A DNA stretch of 64,000 nucleotides from Paraburkholderia sp. NMBU_R16 (GCF_013282575.1 NZ_JAAAYE010000010.1:62001-126000), one strand, 5' to 3'; shown: positions 35,987 through 46,147, counted from the first letter of the stretch. A program made the numbers and translations. Notes: generated by a model from the sequence alone, not told the origin.

Positions 35987-36823
35987 TCAACGCGCCCCAT
36001 GCCCCGCATCCGGCGCCGCGAGCGCGGCCGCTTCGCGCCCAAACTCGTCGAGTCGCAGCGAACCCAATACTTGCTGCGCGAAGACTCCCACCAGGAAAAT
36101 CAGCATCAACAAACCGATCGCACCGCGCATCGGTTGGCTCAGCGCCGAGGGCTCGAGCTTTTCCGCCGCACGCGCCAGCAGACCGATCGAAAGATCGACC
36201 AATATCAGCGCGAGCATGATGGGCATGCCGAGTTTGACGGTGGCGGCCATGATCGAATCGGTGCGCGCGATGATGAAGCTTTGTGCGACATCGGTCATCG
36301 AAGGCGTCAGCGAAACGAGCGGCCACCATTTGAACGATTCGAACATCGCGCCCAGCAAGAATGTCATCCCGCCGCCCACATAGAACAGCGCAACGGCCAT
36401 TTGCAAAAGCGTATTCGAGACGGGCGTACTCTGATCGCCGCGCAGCGGGTTGTTCATCTGGACGCTGTTGTAGCCGGCCAGGTCGTCGATCAGCGTGCCG
36501 ACGCACTGCGCGATGAAGAACACCGTCGAGGCGGCATAGCCCAGCACCGCGCCCAGAAACATTTCCTTCAGCGAGATCATCAGCAGCTGCGCGGAATTGA
36601 CCGTATCGAAATAGTGTTCGGGTTGCGCGGCGGCTACGAAAAACGCCAGCACATAGATGATGCCGTTGCGTGCGGTACCGGGCAGCATGTCGCCGCTCGT
36701 GGGCGGAAAGATCTGAAACGCCACCGCGATTCGGGCAGCGCTGATCGCCAGCGTCATGAAAAAACCTTCGTATTCGCCGAACAAATCGGCAAGCGCACGC
36801 CCTACGTGCAATCCATCGACCAT
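35987..36823 (-). CDS. hrcT: HrcT, T3SS export apparatus membrane protein
   Basis: A 278-residue SctT/FliR-type inner-membrane protein with about six helices. Segments LAISAARIAVAFQIFPPTSG, LKEMFLGAVLGYAASTVFFI and LALILVDLSIGLLARAAEK are characteristic. The start at 36823 has GAGGAG 6 nt upstream. It forms part of the export gate with HrcR and HrcS. It is the last gene of the hrpB1 operon, directly after hrpB7. The tail is hydrophilic. Confidence 0.95.
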   Translation of the reverse strand: MVDGLHVGRALADLFGEYEGFFMTLAISAARIAVAFQIFPPTSGDMLPGTARNGIIYVLAFFVAAAQPEHYFDTVNSAQLLMISLKEMFLGAVLGYAASTVFFIAQCVGTLIDDLAGYNSVQMNNPLRGDQSTPVSNTLLQMAVALFYVGGGMTFLLGAMFESFKWWPLVSLTPSMTDVAQSFIIARTDSIMAATVKLGMPIMLALILVDLSIGLLARAAEKLEPSALSQPMRGAIGLLMLIFLVGVFAQQVLGSLRLDEFGREAAALAAPDAGHGAR

Positions 36824-36824
36824 C

Positions 36825-37319
36825 CTAGGCTCCTCGGTGCATACGGGCGGCCGCGGTTTCGCCCGCTTCTTCGTCGTTGCGTTCCTCGATACGGCGTTCG
36901 GCCGCCGCAATCGCCTGCTTCAGTTGCTCGCGTGCGGCCTCGAGCGACGCATCCGCACGCCGCACGGCAATGCCGAGCTGCTCGACGGCTTGCTGCTGCG
37001 CCTCGGCTGCTTCGATCGCGCGCGTGAGCGCGGTGCGCGCCTCGTCCACCGCCTGTCCAAGCGGCTCGCGATAGCGGTCGTGATCGAGATAGGCCAGCGG
37101 CGACAATCCGTCAGGACTGCCGAGTAACTGAGCAATTCGTTCTTCGTGCGCGAGCCGTCTCGACTGCGCTCCTTCGAACACCTCGTTGGCCTGCTCCGTG
37201 GCTTCGATGAGCTCCGCGTGATGGCGGCGCGCATCGGCCAGCTGTTGCTCGAGCCTTTCCTTGGCGCGGGTCTTCGAGGCCACCACGATTTTCCAGACAT
37301 GCAAGGCGGCCTGGGTCAT
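36825..37319 (-). CDS. HrpB7-type T3SS stalk protein (SctO-like; HrpD in Ralstonia)
   Basis: A 164-residue, almost fully helical coiled-coil protein (ERLEQQLADARRHHAELIEA, AAEAQQQAVEQLGIAVRRADA). It lies between the hrcN ATPase and hrcT genes, the position of hrpB7 in Xanthomonas and hrpD in Ralstonia. SctO-like stalks link the ATPase to the export gate and recycle chaperones. Sequence conservation in this family is poor, so the call relies on position, length and coiled-coil character. Stop and the hrcT start nearly touch. Confidence 0.75.
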   Translation of the reverse strand: MTQAALHVWKIVVASKTRAKERLEQQLADARRHHAELIEATEQANEVFEGAQSRRLAHEERIAQLLGSPDGLSPLAYLDHDRYREPLGQAVDEARTALTRAIEAAEAQQQAVEQLGIAVRRADASLEAAREQLKQAIAAAERRIEERNDEEAGETAAARMHRGA

Positions 37320-37339
37320 GATCGGCGCATGTGGGCGTC

Positions 37340-38662
37340 CTACGTCTGCCCGAAGCTGCTGAGCAGATCGCGGGTCTCGTTCAGATCGGCCAGTTCGTCC
37401 GTGCGCTGACGCACGAACCCTTCGATGTCGTCGTGCATGGCGATGGCCTCGTCGGCGAGCGGATCGCTGCCGCTCTTATACTCGCCGATCTGCAGCAGCA
37501 TCTCGATCTCGTCGTACTTGGCCATCAGACGACGCACGCGCGACGCTCCCGCGCAATGCTCGGGCGAAGCGATTTGCGGCATCACGCGGCTCAGGCTGCC
37601 CAACACGTCGATCGCGGGGTAGCGATTGCGCGCGGCGATCTTGCGCGAGAGGATCAAATGTCCGTCCAGAATGCCCCGCACTTCCTCGCTGACTGGATCG
37701 CCCCCCTCCTCGTCGTCGGCCAGCACGGTATAGAGCGCCGTGATCGAGCCCTCCCGTCCCATCCCCGCGCGTTCGAGCAAGCGCGGCAGTTCGGCGAATA
37801 CCGAGGGAGGAAACCCGCGCCGCGTCGGCGGCTCGCCCGCGGACAGACCGATCTCGCGCTGCGCGCGCGCAAATCGCGTGAGCGAATCCATCATCAGCAA
37901 GACGCGCTGCCCGCGGTCGCGAAAGTATTCGGCGATGGCCGTGCCGACATGGGCGGCCTTCGCGCGCTCGATCGACGATCGATCCGACGTGGCGCACACC
38001 ACGACGCTGCGAGCCATTCCCTCCTCGCCGAGGATCAACTCGATGAACTCGCGTACTTCCCGCCCCCGCTCGCCGATCAGTACGATTACGTTGACGTCGC
38101 AATCGGTACCGCGTGCGAGCATGCCGAGCAACGTACTCTTGCCGACGCCGGCCGCCGCGAAGATGCCCATGCGCTGTCCTTCGCCGAGTGCCATGAGCCC
38201 GTCGATGACCCGCACGCCGGTGCCGAGTTGCGTCTCGATCATGCGCCGCTCGAGCGGATCGGGCGCCGGAGCATATACGGGCACGCGGCACTGCGCGAGC
38301 ACAGGCCCGAGCCCGTCCGCCGGTTCGCCGAGCCCGTCGAGCACGCGCCCGAGCAAGGCGGGCCCGACGGGGACCGACAGCGGCTCGCCACGGCCCGTCA
38401 CGCGCGTGCTGCGCGAAACGCCCGTCATACTGTCGAACGGTGCAAGCAACGCATGTTGCCGTCCGATACCGACGACTTCCGCCCGCTGCATCAATGTGCC
38501 GTCGGGCCGCCAGAGTTCGCACAATTCGCCGAGCTGGGCATCGATCCCTCCCACCTTGATCAACGTGCCCACGGCCTCCAGTACTTTGCCGTACCGTTCG
38601 AACGAAGCGCTCGCGCCAAGCGCCGTCTCGAGGCGATCAGCGAGGCGGGCGATCGTACTCAT
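37340..38662 (-). CDS. hrcN: HrcN, T3SS ATPase
   Basis: A 440-residue F1-type ATPase. Walker A is AAAGVGKST, Walker [12 protein letters not shown], and the catalytic Glu lies in [10 protein letters not shown]. It powers chaperone release and substrate unfolding at the cytoplasmic face of the injectisome. The start overlaps the HrpB5 stop by ATGA. Length is typical for SctN proteins. Confidence 0.97.
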   Translation of the reverse strand: MSTIARLADRLETALGASASFERYGKVLEAVGTLIKVGGIDAQLGELCELWRPDGTLMQRAEVVGIGRQHALLAPFDSMTGVSRSTRVTGRGEPLSVPVGPALLGRVLDGLGEPADGLGPVLAQCRVPVYAPAPDPLERRMIETQLGTGVRVIDGLMALGEGQRMGIFAAAGVGKSTLLGMLARGTDCDVNVIVLIGERGREVREFIELILGEEGMARSVVVCATSDRSSIERAKAAHVGTAIAEYFRDRGQRVLLMMDSLTRFARAQREIGLSAGEPPTRRGFPPSVFAELPRLLERAGMGREGSITALYTVLADDEEGGDPVSEEVRGILDGHLILSRKIAARNRYPAIDVLGSLSRVMPQIASPEHCAGASRVRRLMAKYDEIEMLLQIGEYKSGSDPLADEAIAMHDDIEGFVRQRTDELADLNETRDLLSSFGQT

Positions 38663-39513
38663 ATCCTCGCCCCGTTGGCGTCGAGGCCCTCGAACCGGTC
38701 GTGGCGGTTCGCACGCGCCGCGTCGTCGCGCGATTCGCGCGAGCCCGGGGCGTCATGGACGTCACGAGTCCCGTCGGGAGAATCGAACTGCCAGTCGTCA
38801 TCGAGCGCGCCGCCGGTCGGCGGCGCTTTTGCGGCGGTCAAGGCGGCACCGTTGGCCAGCGCGCGTTCGAGACTTGCCAGTTGCGCGCGCAGACTCGACT
38901 CGACGACGCCATAGTCCCATTCGCAGACACAGGTGCCCTCGTCCATGTCGTCGTCGACGATGACCTCGAGATTGAGCGGCGGCGACGCGTCGCTGGCAAG
39001 CTCGCCGAATAGCCGCTTCGCGCTCTCGGCATCGGCAGGCGCAACGCTCACCGTCAGATGGGTCGCGTCGTCGATCGATCGCGCCACGGCAAGCGCGACG
39101 CGCCGCATCAACGCGTCGCGGTCGGTCTCGGCGACCACTTGTTCGACCGCTTTCATTACGAGGCGCGCGAGGCGATCGGACGACGACTGGAGCTCCTCGT
39201 GCTCGCTACGTGCGCGCGCCGCGAGCCGCGCGTGCGCCTCGGCGAGTGCACGTCGATGGCCGGCCGCGTAGCCGAGCCGGGAGCTGTTGTCGAACTTGCG
39301 TCGCGCCGCCTCGACGAAGGCGTCGGCTTCGCGACGGGCCGCTTCGATGAGCTCGCGTGCATGTTCTGTAGCCTCGCGCATCGTCGCATGCACGACTTCG
39401 TCGAGTGCTCCGAGCGCGTCGCTCAATTCGGTCACGCGTGCAAGCTCCTCCGCGCGCACGACATCGGTATCGAAGGCGAGCACTTTCGGTTGTGCTTTCA
39501 ACCAAATAACCAT
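38659..39513 (-). CDS. hrcL: HrpB5/HrcL, ATPase-associated stator protein (SctL)
   Basis: A 284-residue protein starting [19 protein letters not shown], as typical of SctL/HrpB5. A long helical section ([24 protein letters not shown]) leads to a C-terminal FliH-like domain ([40 protein letters not shown]). It regulates HrcN and links it to HrcQ. The final ~60 residues are hydrophilic and longer than usual. The start at 39513 has GGAG 7 nt upstream and overlaps hrpB4 by 16 nt. Confidence 0.9.
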   Translation of the reverse strand: MVIWLKAQPKVLAFDTDVVRAEELARVTELSDALGALDEVVHATMREATEHARELIEAARREADAFVEAARRKFDNSSRLGYAAGHRRALAEAHARLAARARSEHEELQSSSDRLARLVMKAVEQVVAETDRDALMRRVALAVARSIDDATHLTVSVAPADAESAKRLFGELASDASPPLNLEVIVDDDMDEGTCVCEWDYGVVESSLRAQLASLERALANGAALTAAKAPPTGGALDDDWQFDSPDGTRDVHDAPGSRESRDDAARANRHDRFEGLDANGARI

Positions 39514-40193
39514 TGAAACTCCGGGAACAAATCGCCTGCCATGGAAAAGAATCGGCTCGTGTCGCTCTCGCCCGCGAGCGGCGTCGCAACACTGGCCCGG
39601 CTCGCCATGCCCGCCCTGGCTGCCCGGTCGGCGCCGGGGCGCAGCATCCTTTGCCAGCGCTCGCCTCCCGCGACGCAGGCGAGGCTCAACTCGACGATAT
39701 TGCCGAGCGTTGCGTTGCCACACGCCCCGTCGCCCGAGATCATTTGCCAGCCGTGATCTGCCAGGGTGTCGGGCGCCAGATCGTCCGGCAACGGCTCGGC
39801 GCTCGCCATCGCCGCTGGGCGATCCTGCAGCTGTGCAAGTGCTTCATCGCCGAGCGCAACCGCTAGCGCGCGCCGCCGATCGCGGTCGATGCAACGGCGA
39901 ATGCCGTCCTGGCAACGGATCAGCGCGCGTGCCGCCAGTACACGGCGCAGCGCTGCCGGCGCCAGAATCGCGATCCGATTGCCCGGATGCAGGAACGCGT
40001 CGAGCGGCACGGGCTCGGAAAACCAAAGGCGCCGGCAGGCCGCGATCCTCAGCGCCAGTGCGCGCGTCTCCGATGTCCGCGGCTGACTCGCGCCGTCGGA
40101 GGCCGACGTTTGTGCGAGCGCTGACGTCAATTCCAGCACCCTCGCCTCGAAGCCGGCCAGCATGCGGATGAGCGGATGATCGGCACTGCTCAT
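39498..40193 (-). CDS. hrpB4: HrpB4 family T3SS protein (SctK-like)
   Basis: A 231-residue protein with mainly helical content ([42 protein letters not shown]). It ends in [19 protein letters not shown]. It occupies the hrpB4/hrpH position between hrcJ and hrpB5. HrpB4-type proteins are probable sorting-platform components equivalent to SctK/YscK/OrgA. It overlaps both neighbours by a few bases. Assignment is largely positional, supported by the typical WFSEP and WLFG segments. Confidence 0.8.
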   Translation of the reverse strand: MSSADHPLIRMLAGFEARVLELTSALAQTSASDGASQPRTSETRALALRIAACRRLWFSEPVPLDAFLHPGNRIAILAPAALRRVLAARALIRCQDGIRRCIDRDRRRALAVALGDEALAQLQDRPAAMASAEPLPDDLAPDTLADHGWQMISGDGACGNATLGNIVELSLACVAGGERWQRMLRPGADRAARAGMASRASVATPLAGESDTSRFFSMAGDLFPEFQWLFG

Positions 40194-40987
40194 GATGCGG
40201 CCGCGGGCTTCCGGGCCTTGCCCTTGATGCGCTGAAGCCAGCGCGCGGGCGCCCCGTTTTTCAGTGCTTTCGGCAGAAAGAACGCGCCGAAAGCAAGCGC
40301 ACTCGCGAGCGCACCGAGCACGACCGCCCCGACGGTCCAGACGACAGGCAGTCCGCCCGCCGCCGCGCTTGTGCCCGGCGAGCCGCTCGATTGCGGCTCG
40401 GCGGCCTGCACCAGCGTGACACTGACGTTGTCGTAGGACAGTCCCTCGACGCTGTGAACGACCAGATTCTTGATGCTCGGCACGAGCGCCTGAACATCGG
40501 TACCGGATCGATACTTGATGAATACAGCGGCCGACGAAGGCTTCACGGTACTGGACAGCGGATCGTTATTCGGCAGGACGATCTGCACCTGCGCGAACGC
40601 CACACCGTCGACGCGCGAGAGCGTCTCCGACAGTTGCTGCGACACGCCGTAAATGAAGCGCACGCGCTCTTCGGTCGGCGTGGAAATCAGCCCGTCCTTC
40701 TTGAACAGGTCGCCGAGCGACGTGTATTTCTGATGCGGCAAACCGTGTGCTCGCAGCACCTCGGTCGAACGCGCGAAGTCCGCGCCATCGACCGATACCG
40801 TCCAGCTCTTGCCCCCATCGGGCGACGATTTGCTCGCATCGATACCGGCCTCGATCAACACGCGCATCAAATCGTTGGCGTCCGGCTCGGACAGCTGCGC
40901 ATACAACTGCTTGCTGCAACCTGCCAACAATGCTGCAGCCAGCGTGGCAATCGCCAGTGCGCGCACTAGAGTTGGAACACGGCGCAT
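40190..40987 (-). CDS. hrcJ: HrcJ, T3SS inner-membrane ring lipoprotein
   Basis: A 265-residue lipoprotein with lipobox AALLAGC. It shows the conserved [21 protein letters not shown] and the [16 protein letters not shown] and [23 protein letters not shown] blocks of the YscJ/PrgK family. A C-terminal membrane helix ([23 protein letters not shown]) anchors it. It builds the inner ring with HrcD. RBS GGGAG precedes the start. Confidence 0.95.
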   Translation of the reverse strand: MRRVPTLVRALAIATLAAALLAGCSKQLYAQLSEPDANDLMRVLIEAGIDASKSSPDGGKSWTVSVDGADFARSTEVLRAHGLPHQKYTSLGDLFKKDGLISTPTEERVRFIYGVSQQLSETLSRVDGVAFAQVQIVLPNNDPLSSTVKPSSAAVFIKYRSGTDVQALVPSIKNLVVHSVEGLSYDNVSVTLVQAAEPQSSGSPGTSAAAGGLPVVWTVGAVVLGALASALAFGAFFLPKALKNGAPARWLQRIKGKARKPAAAS

Positions 40988-40999
40988 CGCGCTCTCCCG

Positions 41000-41416
41000 T
41001 CATTGGTTCTTCATCAGTGTTTGCACAGTGCTCTTGCCGCCTTGCGCGACCGCCGTCCCTGTGTAGATCTTCACCATCTGCTCGGTGATTTCGTGCTGAA
41101 TCTGAAGCGATTGGGCCTCGACCTGTTGCATCGACATCGAGCCGCTCGACGCCTCGAACGCGTCGATCTTTTCCGTCAAGGCACCGAACGCCTCGTCTTG
41201 CGCGGTGACGGCCTCGGATACCATCGACGGGCCTTGCATGTGCGCGCCCTGCTCGGGCACGAGCCGCGCCTGCGCGAGCGCTTCGCGAAAGCGGTCTCCG
41301 AGGCCGGCCGGGGCCTGGGCGCCCATCGCGGCTTGCGCGGCGCCGGCCACGCCACCGGCAGGCTCGGCAAACGAAACGGACGGCGGCGGGGCAATGGCTG
41401 CTATTGCGGACGTCAT
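41000..41416 (-). CDS. hrpB2: HrpB2 family inner-rod/early substrate protein
   Basis: A 138-residue protein. The C-terminal half carries the conserved family end: helix QQVEAQSLQIQHEITEQMVKIYTGTAVAQGGKS... with VQTLMKNQ at the terminus. HrpB2 is a periplasmic rod-like component needed for pilus formation, secreted early and controlled by HrcU in Xanthomonas. The ATG at 41416 has GAGGAG 8 nt upstream. It lies between hrpB1 and hrcJ as in Xanthomonas and Ralstonia (hrpJ). Confidence 0.9.
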   Translation of the reverse strand: MTSAIAAIAPPPSVSFAEPAGGVAGAAQAAMGAQAPAGLGDRFREALAQARLVPEQGAHMQGPSMVSEAVTAQDEAFGALTEKIDAFEASSGSMSMQQVEAQSLQIQHEITEQMVKIYTGTAVAQGGKSTVQTLMKNQ

Positions 41417-41427
41417 GGGCTGTCTCC

Positions 41428-41904
41428 TCAGGCGCGCATGTAGCTGAACGACATCGCTTGCCGAAGCAGATCGGCCGCCTCGGTTTTGCCTGCCGTCTGC
41501 GTATCGTCGCGTTCGGTTTTCTCGCGCTTGCCCATCAGCAGGTTCATGAGGCCGACCGATTCGGCGTCCTCGTCGCGCGTGAGCACCTGGTTGGCATAGA
41601 TCCGCCAGCCCGAATCGCCGAGCGACGAGAGGCACACCGCCAACAGCGCCGTGACGTAGGGACCGAACGGCGGCTGCAGCTCGCGGCCTTCGAGCTGCCG
41701 CAGCAGTTGCGCCGCGTCTTCCATACGATTGCGCCGAATCAGGAGCCATGCATCGTACGCATTGAGCTCCACGAAATTCGGACGCATCAGGTGTAGCGCC
41801 GCCAGCAGGCGGTCCGCCTCGTCCAAGTGCCCCTTGCGCGCCGCCCAGGTCAACAATTCCACCAGTGCGGACACCAGGCGATTGCTGCATGTCGTGAGAT
41901 TCAT
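41428..41904 (-). CDS. hrpB1: HrpB1 family T3SS protein (HrpK in Ralstonia)
   Basis: A 158-residue TPR-like protein. The arrangement LVSALVELLTWAARKGHLDEADRLLAALHLMRPNF with DAWLLIRRNRMEDAAQLLRQLE is typical of HrpB1/HrpK. Family members bind peptidoglycan or periplasmic components in Xanthomonas and promote assembly. It is first in the eight-gene minus-strand operon. A PIP box lies about 120-150 nt upstream. Confidence 0.9.
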   Translation of the reverse strand: MNLTTCSNRLVSALVELLTWAARKGHLDEADRLLAALHLMRPNFVELNAYDAWLLIRRNRMEDAAQLLRQLEGRELQPPFGPYVTALLAVCLSSLGDSGWRIYANQVLTRDEDAESVGLMNLLMGKREKTERDDTQTAGKTEAADLLRQAMSFSYMRA

Positions 41905-41987
41905 CGTTACACCTCGCGAAGTTCAGATTCGTCAATCAAGGCGACAGCCGTGCCGCCCTCATCGGAAGCTGCGCCGCCGACGTCCGT

Positions 41988-42050
41988 AACGTATCCGGGC
42001 CGAACCGGCGTCCTCGACTCGGACGGCGAATTCCGTGGCCCGCCAGCGAA
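41988..42050 (-). promoter_or_regulatory. PIP/hrpII box of the hrpB1-hrcT operon
   Basis: On the minus strand, TTCGC at 42050-42046, 15 nt, TTCGC at 42030-42026. A possible -10 TACGTT at 41993-41988, 32 nt on, departs from YANNRT at one base. Confidence 0.75.
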
Positions 42051-42084
42051 CCCGGACCGCGCCGGCGGTACGGCCCGCATGGAT

Positions 42085-42109
42085 TTCGCCGGCCGACGCG
42101 CGGTTTCGT
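42085..42109 (+). promoter_or_regulatory. PIP/hrpII box of the hrcU operon
   Basis: TTCGC at 42085-42089, 15 nt, TTCGT at 42105-42109. No perfect YANNRT -10 is seen at 30-32 nt. The box lies about 80 nt before hrcU and only 34 nt from the divergent hrpB1 box. Confidence 0.7.
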
Positions 42110-42190
42110 CGCAGGTGTCGCCGCCCGAACGCACGCTACGCGAGACTTGCGAGCATTCCCACTCACCGCGCGCATACGGAGCGTCAGCCG

Positions 42191-43306
42191 ATGTCCGACG
42201 AGAAAACCGAAGAGCCGACAGACAAGAAGCTTCGGGACGCGCGTCGCGATGGCGAAACGGTCAAGAGCGCCGATCTGTCGTTTTCGATGCTGTTGATCGC
42301 TGCAGCGCTTGGGCTGTCGTTGGCGGGACCGCTCATGGGCCAACACCTGCGGGCCCTCCTTGGCTTCGCGCTCGATATGCGGTTCGCGAGCGGCACGGAT
42401 GCGGATTTGCGGCGAGCCATGGGTCGCATCGGCATCGAGGCGCTGCTGCTGTCGATCCCGGTATGGGTCGCCATGGTGGTCGCGGTGGTCGCCGTCGCGT
42501 CGCAGGTGGGCTTTGCGATCTCGTTCAAACCGCTCGAGCCGAAGTTCAATGCGATCAACCCGGCCTCGGGCCTGAAGCGGATGTTTTCGCTGCGTTCATT
42601 CATCGATCTCGCGAAGATGCTCGTCAAGGCGGTCGTGCTGGCCGCGGCGCTCTACAAGACGATGATGGGGCTCGTGCCGCTGATCGTCGGCGTGGCCTAT
42701 GAACCCGTGCTCGACCTCATCGAAATCTCGTGGTCGGCCCTATGCCGGCTGTTCGCGGTGGGCGGCGTGCTCTATCTCGTGCTCGGGGTAGCCGATTACG
42801 GGATTCAAAAGTGGCTCTTCATTCGCGATCACCGCATGAGCAAGGAAGAGGTCAAGCGCGAGCACAAGGATTCGGAAGGCGACCCGCATTTGAAGGGTAA
42901 GCGCAAGCAGGTGGCCAAGGAAATCGTCGAAGGCAATCCCGAGAAGGCCGTGGCCGGCGCACAGGCCGTCATCGTGAACCCCACGCACTACGCCGTCGCC
43001 GTGCGTTACATGCCCTCGGAGTACGACCTGCCGCGCATCGTCGCGAAAGGCGTCGACGCGGATGCGCTCGAGATTCGGCGGATGGCCGAACGCCACGGCG
43101 TGCCGATCGTCGGCAATCCGCCGCTCGCCCGGGCGCTGTATCTGGTGCCGCTCGACGATGCGATTCCCGAATCGTGCTTCAAGGCCGTTGCCGCGGTACT
43201 GGCCTGGGTCGAAGACATGGCTGCGGCAAGGCGCGGCGATGCACCGAACGCACCGCCGGACGCGCCGAATCCGCAAGCTCAACCCCATCGAGGCTTACCG
43301 TCATGA
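42191..43306 (+). CDS. hrcU: HrcU, T3SS autocleaving switch protein
   Basis: A 371-residue SctU/FlhB protein. It begins MSDEKTEEPTDKKLRDARRDG, has four membrane helices and then a cytoplasmic domain with the autocleavage motif NPTH in VIVNPTHYAVAVRY. Cleavage controls the change from early to late substrates. The start at 42191 has GGAG 8 nt upstream; a longer frame to 42035 crosses the PIP box and is rejected. It leads the second structural operon. Confidence 0.95.
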   Translation: MSDEKTEEPTDKKLRDARRDGETVKSADLSFSMLLIAAALGLSLAGPLMGQHLRALLGFALDMRFASGTDADLRRAMGRIGIEALLLSIPVWVAMVVAVVAVASQVGFAISFKPLEPKFNAINPASGLKRMFSLRSFIDLAKMLVKAVVLAAALYKTMMGLVPLIVGVAYEPVLDLIEISWSALCRLFAVGGVLYLVLGVADYGIQKWLFIRDHRMSKEEVKREHKDSEGDPHLKGKRKQVAKEIVEGNPEKAVAGAQAVIVNPTHYAVAVRYMPSEYDLPRIVAKGVDADALEIRRMAERHGVPIVGNPPLARALYLVPLDDAIPESCFKAVAAVLAWVEDMAAARRGDAPNAPPDAPNPQAQPHRGLPS

Positions 43307-45363
43307 CCAAGAACGCCACCATGTCGAGCGTGTCGCAATACAGCGGGGAGGTCGGCATCGCCGGCGTCATCGTCGCTGTCGTCGCGCTGATGATCCTGCC
43401 TCTGCCGACGTTTCTCATCGATACGCTGCTCGGGATAAACATTACGACGAGCGTCGTGTTGCTGATGGTGACGATGTACATCCCGAAGGCGACATCGCTG
43501 TCGGCCTTTCCGTCGCTGCTGCTGTTCACGACGCTCTTTCGCCTGTCGCTGAACATCGCCTCGACGAAGTCGATTCTGCTGAATGCCGAGGCCGGTCACA
43601 TCATCGAAAGCTTCGGCGAGCTCGTCGTCGGGGGCAATCTCGTCGTGGGTCTCGTCGTCTTTCTCATCATTACGACGGTGCAGTTCATCGTGATCGCGAA
43701 AGGCTCGGAGCGGGTCGCGGAAGTCGGCGCACGCTTCACGCTCGACGGCATGCCGGGCAAGCAGATGAGCATCGACGCCGACGTGCGGGCCGGCAACCTG
43801 AGCGCGGAGCAGGCGCAAAAACGCCGCGCGCTCCTCGCGATCGAAAGCCAGCTCCATGGGGGGATGGACGGCGCGATGAAGTTCGTCAAGGGCGATGCGA
43901 TCGCGGGTCTCGTGATCACGATGGTCAATATTCTCGCGGGCATCGTCATTGGCGTCAGCTATCACGGCATGTCGGCCGGCGAAGCGGCGAACCGCTTTTC
44001 CGTGCTGTCGATCGGCGATGCGATGGTCTCGCAGATCCCGTCGTTGCTCATTTCGGTCGCGGCGGGCGTGCTCATCACCCGGGTGGCCGACGAAGACAGC
44101 AAGCCGCGCTCGCTCGGCGCGGAGATTCTCGAGCAGCTTTCGGGCAATGCGCGCGCCCTGTTCAGCGCCGCGGCGCTGCTATGCGGTTTTGCGCTCGTGC
44201 CGGGCTTTCCGTCGATGCTGTTCGTCGTGCTCGCGGGTGCGCTGACGGCTGCCGCGTTCGCGCTGCGTCGTAAGCAGCGCAAGGACAACGAGCCGGCCGG
44301 CCCCGAGCTGCCCGCGCTCACGCGCGAAGGATCGAAGGAAAACGCGCCCACGATCTCGGCGAAAGCACCGGCGTTCGCGGTTCCGTTGGCGATTCGATTC
44401 TCGCCGAAACTCGCTGCCCTCATCGATGCGGCCAAGCTCGACGAAGCGTTCGAACAGGGGCGCCGCGCATTGACCGCGGACCTCGGCCTGCCGTTTCCGC
44501 GCACGGCGCTCTGGGTGGACGACGCCTTGCCCGATCACTGCTATCAGCTGCTCGTGCAGGACGTGCCCTCGGTTCCGCTCGACCTTCCGCCGAATCTGAG
44601 CGTGGTCCGCAGCGTACCCGATGCGTTGCGCGACGCGTTCGAAGCGCGCCGCGATGTCGCCGGGCTCGACGAGAGCTATTGGATCGACACTGCCCGCTTG
44701 CCCGCTGAGTTGAGCCGCGACGTGGTGAGCCGCGAAGCGTTGATTGCCGGTCATGCCGTGGCACGCCTCGGCTCCGACGCCAAGCTCTTCATCGGCCTGC
44801 AGGAAACGCAGTGGCTGCTCGAGCGCGCAGGCACCGACTATCCGGGCCTCGTGGCCGAAGTGCAAAAGGCGCTGCCGGCTCAGCGGATCGCCGAGGTCCT
44901 GCGCCGCATGCTCGAAGAGCAGGTGCCGATTCGCAACATGCGCGCGATCCTCGAAAGCCTCGTCATCTGGGGCCCCAAGGAAAAGGACCTGCTGATGGTG
45001 ACCGAATACGTACGCGGCGATCTGGGCCGCTTCATCGCCCACCGGGCGACGGGCGGTACCGGTGAATTGCCCGCGATCGTACTGGACCCGGAAGTCGAGC
45101 AGACGATACGCCAGGCCATCAAACCGACACCGGCCGGCAACTTTCTCGCCCTCGAGCCTGCCATCGTCGATACGCTGCTGCGCAATCTCGAAGGCATCTG
45201 TGGCGCCGAACCCGTCAAGCATCTGGCCGTCATCGCCGCGATGGACATTCGCCGTTACGTGCGGCGGATGATCGAGCAGCGGCTGCCCTGGTTGCACGTC
45301 TACTCGTTCCAAGAGCTCGGATCGGACGCGCATCTGACGCCGGTCGGCCGGCTGACTTTCTGA
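43303..45363 (+). CDS. hrcV: HrcV, T3SS export gate protein
   Basis: A 686-residue FHIPEP-family protein. About seven to eight membrane helices fill the first 330 residues (PTFLIDTLLGINITTSVVLL, FRLSLNIASTKSILL, MSIDADVRAGNLSAEQA). A large cytoplasmic ring domain follows (IPSLLISVAAGV; EEQVPIRNMRAILESLVIWG). It forms the nonameric gate that receives chaperone-substrate complexes. The start overlaps hrcU as ATGA. Confidence 0.97.
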   Translation: MTKNATMSSVSQYSGEVGIAGVIVAVVALMILPLPTFLIDTLLGINITTSVVLLMVTMYIPKATSLSAFPSLLLFTTLFRLSLNIASTKSILLNAEAGHIIESFGELVVGGNLVVGLVVFLIITTVQFIVIAKGSERVAEVGARFTLDGMPGKQMSIDADVRAGNLSAEQAQKRRALLAIESQLHGGMDGAMKFVKGDAIAGLVITMVNILAGIVIGVSYHGMSAGEAANRFSVLSIGDAMVSQIPSLLISVAAGVLITRVADEDSKPRSLGAEILEQLSGNARALFSAAALLCGFALVPGFPSMLFVVLAGALTAAAFALRRKQRKDNEPAGPELPALTREGSKENAPTISAKAPAFAVPLAIRFSPKLAALIDAAKLDEAFEQGRRALTADLGLPFPRTALWVDDALPDHCYQLLVQDVPSVPLDLPPNLSVVRSVPDALRDAFEARRDVAGLDESYWIDTARLPAELSRDVVSREALIAGHAVARLGSDAKLFIGLQETQWLLERAGTDYPGLVAEVQKALPAQRIAEVLRRMLEEQVPIRNMRAILESLVIWGPKEKDLLMVTEYVRGDLGRFIAHRATGGTGELPAIVLDPEVEQTIRQAIKPTPAGNFLALEPAIVDTLLRNLEGICGAEPVKHLAVIAAMDIRRYVRRMIEQRLPWLHVYSFQELGSDAHLTPVGRLTF

Positions 45364-45376
45364 CGCGGGAGCTGCC

Positions 45377-46102
45377 ATGAGCGAACGCGTACGCCAACCC
45401 CAGGATATTCGCATCGTACCCGCGGGTGCGGCCGCCGGTAGTGCGAGCTCGCCACGCTCGCCGTCCTCGAGCGCGACCGCGGTACAGATCTTCCGTCTAC
45501 TGGCAAGCCAGGCGCAAGGACAACCGCTATCGGCGAACGCAGCGGCCGGCGATGATGCCGCAGTCGATGAACCCGAGGCTCGAGCATCGTCTTCGACCGA
45601 TCAGGGACCGGCCACCCTCGTATCCGCCGAGCCGCACGAACAGCAACCGCCGTCCGTTCCGGCTTCGGCCCCCCACGACCCGCCGAAACAGGACACGTCG
45701 CGCAACGTCGCCGTATCGGGCTTGCGATCCACGGCTCAGCGCGAAGCGCAAAAACCGGAACCGCCCGAACACGATGCTGCGCTCGGCAAGCAGATCGTAC
45801 ACGCGTGTGCCACGGCCGCGCATGGCGAGCTCTTCACCCGCGAGTTGGCCGATCGCATCGCGCGCTTTTGCTCGATGTCGGGTGCGTCGGACGACGCTTC
45901 GTGGGCCGTCACGCTGCCCATGAATCCCGCGGTCCTGCCCGATACGCTGTTGCATCTGCAACTTTCGCCGTCGTCCATCGGTATTCGCTTTGAAACGTCG
46001 AGTGCGCGCTCGACGCAATTAATCTCAGACAACGCCGACGCCTTGCGCATCCGATTGAGCGACGCCCTGGGCCGCCACATCGACGTCGAGCTCGCCGCGT
46101 GA
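45377..46102 (+). CDS. hpaP: HpaP, T3SS substrate-specificity/needle-length control protein
   Basis: A 241-residue protein. The first ~130 residues are disordered and rich in Ser/Ala/Pro/Glu. The C-terminal domain (GKQIVHACATAAHGELFTRELADRI; LSPSSIGIRFETSSARSTQLI) is the HpaP/SctP-like fold. It lies between hrcV and hrcQ as in Ralstonia and Xanthomonas. HpaP of Ralstonia affects secretion of individual effectors. RBS GGGAG is 6 nt upstream. Confidence 0.85.
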   Translation: MSERVRQPQDIRIVPAGAAAGSASSPRSPSSSATAVQIFRLLASQAQGQPLSANAAAGDDAAVDEPEARASSSTDQGPATLVSAEPHEQQPPSVPASAPHDPPKQDTSRNVAVSGLRSTAQREAQKPEPPEHDAALGKQIVHACATAAHGELFTRELADRIARFCSMSGASDDASWAVTLPMNPAVLPDTLLHLQLSPSSIGIRFETSSARSTQLISDNADALRIRLSDALGRHIDVELAA

Positions 46103-46147
46103 CATACGCCCGAAACGCACCTGCGCCACGAGGATATCCAGCAGACC

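Noticed and set aside
35006..37027. 673-codon plus-strand frame
   Set aside because: Crosses hrpB, hrcT and an intergenic region on the opposite strand; composition is low-complexity Arg-rich and no RBS is visible.
42035..42190. Longer start for hrcU
   Set aside because: The extension would cover the hrcU PIP box and has no RBS; the ATG at 42191 has GGAG and the family N-terminus.
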